Below, one piece after another: positions 52,927 to 63,000 of a stretch of 64,000 nucleotides of DNA. The translations under genes and the position numbers were made by a program. Below the pieces are notes generated by a model. That model had not been told where the DNA came from, did no database searches, and was given only the letters and a program-made list of their open reading frames with translations. Source of the DNA: Ctenosaura bakeri (taxonomy: Eukaryota; Chordata; Lepidosauria; Squamata; Iguanidae); the NCBI GenBank assembly GCA_948474755.1, contig CAOLHI010000621.1, forward strand, positions 248,001 to 312,000. The letters are read 5' to 3'. Numbering within the stretch: position 1 is the first letter of the stretch; every line of letters begins with the position of its first letter.

Positions 52927-53121
52927 GGCCATTTCCACACTACACTGTTATAGCGCTATTACTCCACTTTCGACATCCTGTGGAATTCTGGGGTTTGTAG
53001 CTTACTGAGGCCAAAGAGCTCTCTGGCTGAGAAGTCTAAAGGCCCCTCCCTAAACTGCAGGGTTCCATCGGACGTTGAAAGTGGAATAATAGCACTATAA
53101 CAGTGTAGTGTGGAAATGGCC
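52927..53121. mobile_element. Harbinger-like MITE, 195 bp fold-back
   Basis: GGCCATTTCCACACTACACT... and ...AGTGTAGTGTGGAAATGGCC are long inverted repeats: about 50 bp on each side, including ATTACTCCACTTTCGAC / GTTGAAAGTGGAATAAT. It is flanked by TAA on the left and TCA on the right. Same family as 51430-51533. Confidence 0.85.
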
Positions 53122-53130
53122 TCAGATCTG

Positions 53131-53535
53131 AGCCATCATGGTATGAGAATGGTGAGTGCTGGACTAGGACTTGGGGAGACCATGTAAACCCGTGGTGACC
53201 TTGGTCAAATCCCACTCTCTCAAGGCCTTATCATACTACATTGTTATAGCCAAGGCAATACTGCATGGAATCATGGGAATTGCAGTGTAGGGAGAGGCAT
53301 TTAGAATTCAGCCAGAGGGCTCCAGTATCTCACTAAACTACAAACTCCAGAATTCCACTGAGTGCAGCCAGGGCAGTTAAAGTGGAATAATAATGCTTTA
53401 ACAGTGTACTGTGATAGAGACCTCAGTTTTAACAAGAAGCCAAGTGTCCTCTGAGCAAATCTTGCCAAGAAAATCCCATGATAGGTTCAAGTTAGGGTCA
53501 CCATAAGTTGGAAACTACGTGATGCTCACAGCAAT
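53131..53535 (+). repeat. tRNA-derived SINE interrupted by a MITE
   Basis: Left part AGCCATCATGGTATGAGAAT, GCTGGACTAGGACTTGG to CCCACTCTCTCAA. Right part TCAGTTTTAACAAGAAG, AATCTTGCCAAGAAAATCCC, GGTCACCATAAGTTGGAAAC. Both are pieces of one plus-strand SINE, split at its CTCTCAG position. Confidence 0.78.
53224..53422. mobile_element. Harbinger-like MITE inside a SINE, about 199 bp
   Basis: GGCCTTATCATACTACATTG... and ...AGTGTACTGTGATAGAGACC ends, with the family interior (GGAATCATGGGAATTGCAGT, AGTTAAAGTGGAATAATAAT). Inserted in the SINE at 53131-53535. Flanks CAA and TCA are less exact than at 51430. Confidence 0.78.
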
Positions 53536-54120
53536 TAAAACTTTTTTTAAAAAGAGGCCTTAGAGGGCTGCAGGCTGCACATTTCCCACTCTGATACTGA
53601 GAATGAGAAGTCCATCAAGAGAGGCATTTCAAAATTTCTCAAGGGATCTGAAACATCTCAGCAAGGCCCAAAGCCTCAGTGGATATGTTCAATGCTTTAA
53701 ATGCTTCAAAATTCTTTAAATTGTTGTAGATATATTTTAAATACCCAACAACATTATCAACGTTGTTCAAACATTGTTCAAAAAACCCCTGTCCACTGCA
53801 TCCTGCCAAACAAATTGTTTTGAGTGCTTTTTTTTAATTGTGTACAACCAGCATGTTTGCCAGATACAGCGTACGTGTTTATGCACTTAAGATCAGCGTT
53901 TTAAGGAGCATCTGTAATATTTCTTGTTATGGAGAGAAATAGATAGAATCTGCTTAGCTTCTGCAAGCTAAACTGCTGTTAAAAAACAAAGAACAGGGCC
54001 AATGAAAAGATGGAGAGAAATTCACCCTAACAGCATTTCTGCGTAACTGAATATGCATACAGAACTACTGAAATAACTCCCATTTATTTGGCAGCCTCTG
54101 CATCTTCCTTGCCTAAGAGA

Positions 54121-54182
54121 ACTCTATCAAGTTCATGGAGTCACCATAAATTGACAGGTGACTTGAAGGTACACACACACAG
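54121..54182 (+). repeat. tRNA-derived SINE, 3' end fragment
   Basis: GTTCATGGAGTCACCATAAA, TTGACAGGTGACTTGAAGGT and a (AC)n tail, matching the SINE family's 3' end. Confidence 0.7.
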
Positions 54183-54962
54183 AGTGAGAGGGGCTTGTGG
54201 GTTTCATTAAAAGGCTGTCACCACACCACTAATGTGGGAGCCACCAGCAGCGACTTTGGAGGGTTTTTGCCTGTTGATGACTTTTCTTCCCTGCCATATG
54301 TCAGTAAGCTCTTGGAGACCACATGGAAACATGATGAAACAAAGATTCTTTCATTGTGATGGATACTTTGGTTCTGAAATGATACATGACAACCAGGCTG
54401 TGTGGGCTAATTTCTGGTTTTATTCCAGAGCTTGTTATACAAAGGTGTGTGGCAAAGTGCTAATGCAAACAGAATCTGGTGAAGATATAGTGTGAGCCCA
54501 ATATGTTCTCAGTTATAGATGTTCAGCATAAATAAAAGCTTCATGCTGAATAAAAAGTCACAAATACCCCCTAAGTAAGACACTTGACAATAGTTAATGA
54601 ACAACATGTTTTCCCTCAAGGAATTCCTTGGTGTTTCTGATGAATTAAGCTTCAACAATGGCTATCTGTAACAGCTGGGTTAGCAATACCTCCTCCTGCT
54701 TGTTCATTGTCTTCTGGGAGGCGTTCCCAGAGAAGCAGCAATACCTCCTGCCATTGCACACCTGCTTTGCATGCAAACGCTCTTGTAAATTGTAGAACAA
54801 TTTTGCTCATTGAAAGACTTGCAACAAATGCTGCTTTCTGAGGTCTCTCAAGCACAGAGAAGGCAAGGCTTCTACATGTTTCAGCTGTGAAATTTGACTC
54901 CAGAGGTGTGCATGTAAGATCTGACCTCTCATTTAGAAGCTCAAAGCCTGGGGATTAATAAT

Positions 54963-55056
54963 TTAAGGTACAATCTTATACACATTTACCTGAGAGTAAG
55001 TCCCAATGAATTCAGTGGCATTTACATTTGAGTAGATGTGTCTAGGATTGCACAGG
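54963..55056. repeat. Dispersed repeat (CCTGAGAGTAAGTCCCAATG)
   Basis: ACAATCTTATACACATTTAC, CTGAGAGTAAGTCCCAATGA, TTCAGTGGCATTTACATTTG and GTGTCTAGGATTGCACAG. The two ends (CAATCTTA... and ...TAGGATTG) are inverted copies. This short fold-back repeat type is common in squamates by my recollection; the class is uncertain. Confidence 0.55.
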
Positions 55057-55161
55057 AAGTCACCAGCTGGAGGTATAGGAACAACCAATCAGTCTCTGTT
55101 TCAGCTTCTCTGCAACTTTCTAAGCAGGTCATATTTCTGTGAAATGCTGCATGTGGGATAC

Positions 55162-55283
55162 AGAGCTTGTGAAAGTTACTTTTTAAAAAAGATAACTCCC
55201 TCCACCAGCATAGTCAATGGCTTTGCTAGCTGAGGAATTCTGGAAGTTGTATACCTAAAAGTTACTTTTCCAAGCTCTGATGT
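55162..55283. repeat. Fold-back MITE (GAAAGTTACTTTT ... AAAGTTACTTTTCC)
   Basis: GAGCTTGTGAAAGTTACTTT and AAAAGTTACTTTTCCAAGCTC, with GGAATTCTGGAAGTTGTA between. Relatives are at 55925-56035, 56870-56952 and 61657-61762. Confidence 0.55.
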
Positions 55284-55924
55284 AGAAACTGAACAGATTT
55301 TCTAAACCCAGTAAATCAGCACAGAGAAATAGATTTCATATGTCTGTCCAACAACTTGCATTAATTGTATGAACAATCTAGAAACAGCTATGGGTGTAAC
55401 AGTTTTGTTACAGAGTATGAGTAAGTAATTGTTTACATACTGTATCTGAAGACATTATGAGGCTTTTTTTAAAACTGGTGAATATTTTGAAAAAAATCTG
55501 TTATAAAAGGTTTTTTCCCCTTTAAAAAGCTTACATTGAAAAACTGCATCTGACTATCTGCTTGTCATCCCGTTTCATTTAGAATTAGAAACAATTGTTC
55601 CTACCAACAAAGAAATAAATCTTCAACTTACATTTAGCAAGACTGTGTGCATGTTAAGAAGATGGATAACAGGCTACAGAACTTGAATCCCTGGTGCTTG
55701 ATGATACTTAAGTTTGCTGTAACACAGGAATTATGTATGATCAATGCAATCACACTATGAGATGCTAAAAGAGGGACTCTGTATTTTGTCCTTGCTTTCA
55801 TCTCCAGTCAGTTATTTCATCAGCATTGATCATACTTGTTCTCCTTGTTCTCCACCTGCTACATTATCTCCTCAGAGGAAGAGGAATGATCTGATAATCA
55901 GAGATAAGGCACGGCATGGTAATA

Positions 55925-56035
55925 ATTGCTTTTTGGACTAGACCTCCCAGAATCTGCCAACCAACAGGGCTGGTGACCATGCTGGCTGGGGGATTCTGGG
56001 AGTGGTCATCCAACAAAAGGAGCTTTCCCAAGCTC
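55925..56035. repeat. Fold-back MITE, second copy
   Basis: GCTTTTTGGACTAGACCTCC, CAGAATCTGCC, GGATTCTGGGAGTGGTC and GAGCTTTCCCAAGCTC. Confidence 0.5.
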
Positions 56036-56869
56036 AGGCATGAAGCACCCTGACAGAATTCAGATCAGCAATTGACAGAGTGCACTTTGCACACATCAGG
56101 GCTACTTGATGGCAACCAGCACCTGAAAATGAGCCCCCTGGCTCACTCACAGGAGGCATTCCATGATAAAAAGGGGGATCAAGTAGAACCTGTAATATCA
56201 GGAACAGGAAGCACAACTCAGCCACCTTTAACCCCCCCAGCCCCCACTGCTTCCATTATAACCTTCTGTAGAGCCTACTGTTTTCTCAGCCTTTGGAAGT
56301 AAAGTGCAGCTTCACATAGCACTACCTCAAAGACTGCCTAATGCAGGGTGAGTAACTTGTGGTTTTCTAAATGTTGCACTGCAATTCCCATAAGCTTTTG
56401 CCAGTACAATGTTATCTGAATGTTATCCTCTTTCTTTGGCTCAGAACATCCTTTCCTTCCACACTTAGGCCTGCATAAACTCCACACCTGGAAATGCAGA
56501 GAGAGGCTTCTTTTATGCTTTCTTTTAAAAAAATTCTCTGTAGAGGAAAGCAGGGGTATGGGTTTTCTTCCTAAATACAGGACAGGAATATGCTACTGTT
56601 TACATATGCTTTGCATAGCTGTTTCAATCTTCCTACACAGCAAGACCTTCAAGCTGCAAGCAGGAGTGCACCTAGAGGATATATGGCAAGGAAGAAAAAG
56701 ATGCCCTTAGAGATTCTTGACAGCTCCAAAGTTTTCTCTTAACACCTTCACCCAGACTGGGGCCTCTTTCCCACACCCTCGACGACATGCAACATTTCCT
56801 TTACTTACTAAACAGGAGCTTCCTCAGTGACTTGGGCAGAAGCTTCTCTGCTAGAGGGATTTCTTCAGA

Positions 56870-56952
56870 GCTTGGGAAAGTTAATGTTTATACTACAATT
56901 GGCAGAGCTTTCCCAGCTGTAGTCCAGTAATGTAACTTTACCAAACTTTGGC
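56870..56952. repeat. Fold-back MITE, third copy (degraded)
   Basis: GAGCTTGGGAAAGTTAATGT, CTACAATTGGCAG, CTGTAGTCCAGTAATGTAAC and TTTACCAAACTTTGG. Confidence 0.45.
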
Positions 56953-57005
56953 TATCTTTCTGAGAAGCACAACCAATAGTATACTTTATGCTTAGCCTTC
57001 TCTTA

Positions 57006-57190
57006 GGACCCATTCACACAATTATAACACTATGATTCCATTTTAACTGCCACAGCTGCATCCTTATAGCTTGTAGTTTGGTGAAGTGCTAGAGCTCTCT
57101 GGCTGAGAATTCTAAGTACCCTTCCCTAAATTGCACATCCAAGCACCCTACAGGATGTTGCCATGGCAGTTAAAGTAGTGTGAAAGGGCC
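57006..57190. mobile_element. Harbinger-like MITE, about 185 bp
   Basis: GGACCCATTCACACAATTAT start, AAAGTAGTGTGAAAGGGCC end, with ATGATTCCATTTTAACTGC and its partner GGCAGTTAAAGT. Same family as 51430, 52927 and 53224, more diverged. Preceded by TTA; no clear right duplication. Confidence 0.65.
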
Positions 57191-57194
57191 TGTA

Positions 57195-59560
57195 AACACA
57201 TTGCCACATTGCTCTTCTTCGGACTAAAACCATTCAGTGGATGTCATGAATCTCTAGAGGGCACTATTAGCCTTTCCTTGCTGTTTCTTCTCTTCCCAAC
57301 TCTCCCCCACCTCCAAAAAGCCATCGCTACTTCTTCAGGGACACACTGACTGCCCAGCAGAGAGCTATGTGAGAGTGGCACCTGATGCACCATATGGTCC
57401 CTGCCTGTGGGACTGAAATGTATCACTTTGGCCAATCAGTCACAACAAGAGGCCTCCGTGTGGGATTCAGTATGTGATATTCCTCTCTCCCTTGCCATTC
57501 CTCCAGTGAAACCAGAGCAGAGGCAGGGTATCTGTTTAACCTCCAGGCCCAAGAAGTCAAACAGCTGCAGAGCAGCAAACAAATTTTCTAGCACTGGGTG
57601 TTCTTACATCGTCCTTTTCACGGTCTGACAGTGCTGAGTCAAGACAAGAACGCCTGTCCCTGCAGTAGCGAAATCTCTCCTTCCCTGCTCATGAATCTCT
57701 CCCATGGCCAATCACGGCCATTCCCAAATGATTTCACAGGCCTCAAATTTGTACTGAGACTCAATGTTTGTGGTGGGAGCTGTAATCTGCTCCCCTGCAA
57801 GTAATGCTTCCAATCTTTGGCAGGCAGCCTAAAGCAAAGGGTACTGGAGAGCAGCACCAGTCAGTGTTTTGATCTGTAATCTGTGAGGTCGTCAAAGAAA
57901 ATAACCGCATCTTGTTGGTTGATCTCCTCAGCAATATGCTTGGGAGCATCCATACCACATAGGAAGCTGGTAGCAAGAGAAAACACTGGTTCTTATAGCT
58001 CAGTGTTGTCCACACTGCCTGGCAGCAACAGTTTCAGACAGGAATCTTTCCCAGGCCAGGTAACTGAGCCTGTGGCCTTCTGTACACACAGCAACAACTC
58101 TACAACATATCCCATGTTCCTGTAAGTTCATAAAAGCACAAGAAGAGAATCATGCCGAAGCAGACTGAAGGCCTACATCCTCAAGATTCTGTTCACACAG
58201 TTGCTTATAGGAAGCCCACAAACAGGACAACAGTATGACCACACCCTTCTGCTGGCACTCCCCAGCAAATGATACACAAAGACATTCTGTTTCTGGTGCT
58301 GGAGGGACTAGTGGCTGCTGATAGCCACAACCTCCATGAATCTGTCCAGTCCCTTTTAAAGCTGTCCAGTGTGGCAGCCACAAGCTCATCTTACGGCAGT
58401 CTAGCTATACATTGTATGGAGACATACATTTCACCTGTTGTCTGCCACTGTTCAGATTCAGTGGAAGATCCCAAGTTCTAATATTATGCTCCAGAATGTA
58501 AGCACCAAAATCTTGTCTGATACCCACAATTCCCACATGGCTCCAGTAATGCCTGTTTGGCACACTTGGTTTTCTGTTGGTTCATCCTACACAAAATAGA
58601 CCCATTGAATCACCAGTTGAAGAGTGAGGCAACACATAGGTAAGTTCAACTAATTCAACAGATCAACTGTAGTCAGGACTAACAACAGGATTTAGGCTTT
58701 GGTTACCTATTATGCCCTACTTCTCTTTCCCCGACTGGAGCCTTTGAATTGTCCTTGCTGCAAAGCAGCACTGGGAAAGAAATGGTACCATCTTGGTACC
58801 ATGTGATCAGCTTGACTTACTTGTACCAGATTATTTCAAGGGAAAACACAGCCTCAGCTCCTCCACACAGACACTCAACTTGATTTCTTACATAAGCTAG
58901 AAGAAAACAAAGAGGAAACTGATAGCAGGCCATTACTTTGTTTCTGGCTCACCTTGCTTTAAGACTGAATCCACATCCTTGTCTCTAAAGGTTACAGGGA
59001 TAAAAATAGAGGATGATCAAGGGCAAGTTGAGGAAACACCTGATATGGCCAATATGAGATAACATGATATGTCCTTTGCCAATGCCAGCTGGAGCGTTGT
59101 CTACATGACAACATATCACTCAATGTACAGGCAAGATAGAACATGGACTTGGTCTGGATTGCCAGATCTGAGAGGTGGTTTTATCAGGACAAAGCAAAAA
59201 AAGGGAAAGGCAAGATCTTTTAGCAGGGAGGGCAAATGGAAAGAACAAAGCAAAGCAGGAAAGGTGAGTCTCACAGGAGTGCAGTAGGCCAATCATAATA
59301 CCACATATCTACCTTTCTACTTTGTGGTGGGAACTCTTACCAAGGATGGTGAATATTTATGTTATAGACCAGTGCTTCAGATATAAGCCTGGTCATTTTG
59401 CAGTCCTTACAGCAAATAAACTAGGTATATTTGGTGGGTGCATTACCTGCACCAAGACACTTCAGGCACTTCAGGAGCAGCCTCACTGAAGTTCTGTTCT
59501 TCTTTTTATATTGCTGTCTTACACTAGATTACTAGACTCTAATAAACTTGTGTGTGTGTG
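57195..59560. other. Intergenic, no strong feature
   Basis: No exon supported. A stretch at about 58595-58695 (AAAATAGACCCATTGAATCA ... GGATTTAGGCT) resembles 60865-60955 and 28545-28625, suggesting one more low-copy dispersed repeat. Confidence 0.45.
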
Positions 59561-59565
59561 TGTGT

Positions 59566-59790
59566 GTCCCTTCAAGCTGTCAACTTATGACAACCCCATG
59601 GATTTCATAGGGTTTTCTTAGACAAGGAATACTCAGATATGGTTTTGCCACTTCTTTTCTCTGAAATATAGCCTACAGCAACCCTACATTCATTTGCAGT
59701 GTCCTATCCAAGTACTAACCACAGCTGACCCTGCTTAGCTTCCAAGATCAGACAAATCTGGTGCCCTTAGGATATTTGGGCTAAGAGGTT
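59566..59790 (-). repeat. 5S rRNA-derived SINE (SINE3-like), second copy
   Basis: CCAAGTACTAACCACAGCTG, ACCCTGCTTAGCTTCCAAGA and TCAGACAAATCTGGTGCCC are, reverse-complemented, a 5S rRNA-like promoter region. The body CTGTCAACTTATGACAACCC and CATAGGGTTTTCTTAGAC precedes it. Same orientation as the copy at 17415-17630. A (TG)n tract adjoins at 59548. Confidence 0.8.
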
Positions 59791-59875
59791 TAGAGGGGTT
59801 TTTAACAGCCAGACACTATCCTGCTGCTTTTCAGTGTCATGAATAAACAAATAGTCTGCAGAAGGATGGTTGGAG

Positions 59876-59901
59876 CGGGGGTGGGGGGTGGGGGGTGGGG
59901 A
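59876..59901 (+). other. G-quadruplex-prone G tract
   Basis: GGGGGTGGGGGGTGGGGGG followed by TGGGG: four G runs of four or more with one-base loops on the plus strand. Sequence pattern only; formation is inferred. Confidence 0.7.
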
Positions 59902-60460
59902 GAGGCAGGAGGCTGACCATCAGTGTTGGTCAGAAATCCCAAAATCTTAACAAGATGCATAGTCCAGGAGTATGTTGCTTATGATCCTTCTCAGCTTAAA
60001 AGATCTATATTTTGCCCTGTGCTACTAACAGTGGGGTGGGGGAATAAACTCGGGACACCTACATACTAGCAGGTCTCAGGTCAGGCCTCTGTTGGAGTGG
60101 GTCCCTCTCCTTCCAGCAAAAAGGATATTTACCAGGTGCTGACCTGAGGCATGTTAGAGCTTTGAAATAGTCTTGTCACATGGTATTCATCATGCTCCCT
60201 TTGAATGCTATGTGAATAATAATTTCCCTGTAGGAGGAATCTCAGATTTTGATTTTGAGTTTTTGGGATTCTGGTAACTTTCTAGCAATTGGACTCACAT
60301 TCTTGTTGCATAAAATGTCTTGATTGCTCAGGTCAGGGAAAAATGCTTCACTCAAGTGCCACCAACTGAATGGGTCAGAGTGTGCAGCAGAAGTTCCACG
60401 ATGCTAGTAGAACCTAAGGGCCTATATCGGATTGAAAGTTCTACCTGGAGTAGACCCATA

Positions 60461-60847
60461 TCCTCCAACTGTTCCAAAATGTCAGGGATAGCACCAAGTA
60501 ACCCTCTGCCACCCCACTTTTTCAGTTGTTTTGAAAATGTCCCAGTTTGTCTCTACTCTTCCAACTTTTCACCTTTGTTTTCAGCTTCAGTTGCTACAAT
60601 CTGAATTCAAAGTGCAAAAGTAGTTTGCACCCAATTCACTCAGAGGAGAGGAGAAGTGAGGAGAGTACTGAGTAGTGAGGAGGAGAAGTGAGGAGAGCTC
60701 TTCCCAGTAGACTCAGGCAAAAGCAAACTGCTGCAGCTCCTTCTGGCTTGTGTACTCTTATTCATTAATAACTTTTGCCATCCTGACCTCATTCTGATGT
60801 TGCTTGGCCACATGTACTCCAATTTCCATCTGTGAAATGTTGGAGGG
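60461..60847 (+). mobile_element. CCTCCAAC-ended DNA element, best copy (387 bp)
   Basis: Starts TCCTCCAACTGTTCC and ends GTGAAATGTTGGAGG, so the termini are short inverted repeats (CCTCCAAC). The interior includes TCAGTTGCTACAATCTGAAT, AGTAGTTTGCACCCAATTCA and CTTGGCCACATGTACTCC. A local GGAGAAGTGAGGAGAG duplication lies at about 60645-60695. Other copies: 51299-51741, 42883-43238, 44096-44170. Confidence 0.72.
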
Positions 60848-61656
60848 CAGAGTAATTCCATGGATTTAATTCAACTTATGTAACTGTTGATGTATCAAGT
60901 TTCTATCTCTTAAGTGGGTCTACTTTAGTTGGGACCAATAGTTGGATTTAGGCCTAGAACTGCCATCAGCACAAGACGTCTGCCAGCAGAACTGCTCAGT
61001 TATGTGACTGAAACATGTTGTAGGCAGATCTGCTTCACAAAGCTAAAATGAGGCAGAATTGTAGATGGGATGTAGATGGCACTGGGGAGGAGCACACTTA
61101 CAACCATGCCCCCACACTCAGATCACAACCACACACCCTCTGCAAATTTATACCTGGCACACAAAGTCTGCTGTGCACTGACTCTGCTAGTCAGAAGGTG
61201 AAATTAAAAATAGCCTCACATGCACATCAATATTTATCCTGCCCATGTCATCACAAAAGAGTAGAGCATGTAATGCAATGCAGCCCTTAACTGCAGCTGA
61301 CCACGACTAACACTGCATAACCTGAATACTGTGCCTTGCTCTACTCCATCCCAGCAGCAGAGAGCAGCACCTCCTAGAGAACATGGCTCCCTCCCTGTCT
61401 ACAGGCAACATAAATTCCCCTACTTACAGGTAAGCAGAAGGCAGGCACTATACTCCAACCACTGCCATTGCTGGGCAAACACCCATGGGCAGGTTGGCCA
61501 TGCAGGATCATGGCCTGAATGCCGAAATGGAAGAAGCCATCACCACATACAGAGTTTCACTGCAAGCCACATAGGAGAAGGAGTACATACACATTCACAG
61601 TCAATAGTGTTTCCTTTCAGCCCTTCCTCCATATCAGACGCTGATCAGTTCAGGCT

Positions 61657-61762
61657 AGAGCTTGGGAAAGCTCTCTTTTTGGACTACAGCTCCCAGAATC
61701 TCTCACCCACTGGCCATATTGGGAGTTGTAACCCAATAAAGTAACTTGGTCAAGCTCTGATT
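61657..61762. repeat. Fold-back MITE, fourth copy (best preserved)
   Basis: AGAGCTTGGGAAAGCTCTCT, TTTTGGACTACAGCTCCCAG, AATCTCTCACC and TGGGAGTTGTAACCCAATAA, GTAACTTGGTCAAGCTCTG: nearly palindromic ends. Confidence 0.6.
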
Positions 61763-62575
61763 GAGGCAATTACTATGCAATGTGTCATGTGTGTCTTTTT
61801 TCTTTTCTTTTTGCTAGGAAGTAAGAGATGTGGAGCTCTTTCCCCTTCCCAAATAGAACCCAATTAAAGTTGACTTCACAAAGGGAGGACTCTTATGGGG
61901 TGGCCAAGAAGCTTGAGGGGCTCCTGTGTGGATCAGATATGTACACAGAGCCACCAGGGGAGATGGGCTGATTGCCTCATGCAGGAGCCAATCTAGTGGT
62001 CCAAGCAATGCTCCTACAGATGCTTGTGCCATTGAACTTGATACACTGGGGAAGGGAGGTTCTGTGGCTGTGGCACTGCTTTGTATATTGTGCATGTTGT
62101 GATACAGAGGCATGTTCTGAAGAAGAAGATAAACCTCCAATTGCTTAATCAGCTCCCTTTATATCTGTGGATATAACATGTGGGTATCATTACCAGTACT
62201 GTTCCTTTGGCTGTCTTTGCAGGGAAGATGCCATTCTGACTCCCCCACCCCCTTTTGCACTCCTTCTTGAGCATAATATTGGAAATGGTGGCCATTGCTC
62301 TGAGATAGCAGTGGTGTCTCTGTCCCTCGCCCTGCACAGCATGATTAGGGATTAGCCTTGCTTGAACAGTAAGTAGCTCAAGTCTGTACTCTCTCACCTT
62401 GTAGGCCAACATGTCCTCCCTCCCCTCCAGAAAGAAGAACATCATGAGGCCTTCTTCTTCTCTGGGTTCATAGGCTACCTAAATGTTTATCAGGGGGTGG
62501 GCAACATGGATGGATTCTGAGATTTTTTTTTCTGCCTGCAGAAGTCTCTGGGAGGGGCAAAGACTACAAAGATAG

Positions 62576-62650
62576 CAAAACAAAAACAAAAAACAAAAAC
62601 AAAACAAAACAAAAAAAGGAAAGGAAAGGAAAGGAAAAAAAAAAAAGAAC
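62576..62650. repeat. (CAAAA)n then (AAAGG)n low-complexity tract
   Basis: AACAAAAACAAAAAACAAAA runs into AAAGGAAAGGAAAGGAAAGG and an A tract, about 75 bp of pure purine apart from scattered C. Confidence 0.9.
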
Positions 62651-62699
62651 AAAAACTCAGAGTGAGCCAGAAGTCTGCTCCTGGTTTTCAGAAATAGGG

Positions 62700-63000
62700 A
62701 CCAAGATCCTGCATCAGCAGATGTAACTACAGTGACAGAATTCCATCACTGTAGTTATGCCTGATGATTCCATGCCCCACATCTATCTTTTCAGCCAGGC
62801 AGTGCCTCAGCTGAAGGGTTTATGAGATACTGGAGACTGGGGCCCTGAGAAGTTAACTCTACAGTACTCTCCTGGGTGTGGGGTCACCTTGAGAACAGGC
62901 AGTTCAAGAGATCTCTTGGGGTCTTTTTGCAATTGCTTCTCTCAATGCACCCTGTGACCAGGAAAGCACTGCACATGTCATTTCCCCAAAAGTTATCAGA
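62700..63000 (+). repeat. Unclassified dispersed repeat, copy 2
   Basis: Partner of 25055-25330: CCTGCATCAGCAG, TTTTCAGCCAGGCAGTGCCT, TTTATGAGATACTGGAGACT, TTGAGAACAGGCAG, CCTGTGACCAGGAAAGCACT and GTCATTTCCCC. Colinear with copy 1; class unknown. Confidence 0.6.

Noticed and set aside
61331..61744. Plus-strand open frame of 137 codons
   Set aside because: Its 3' third is a dispersed fold-back MITE (61657-61762); the remainder has no family features.
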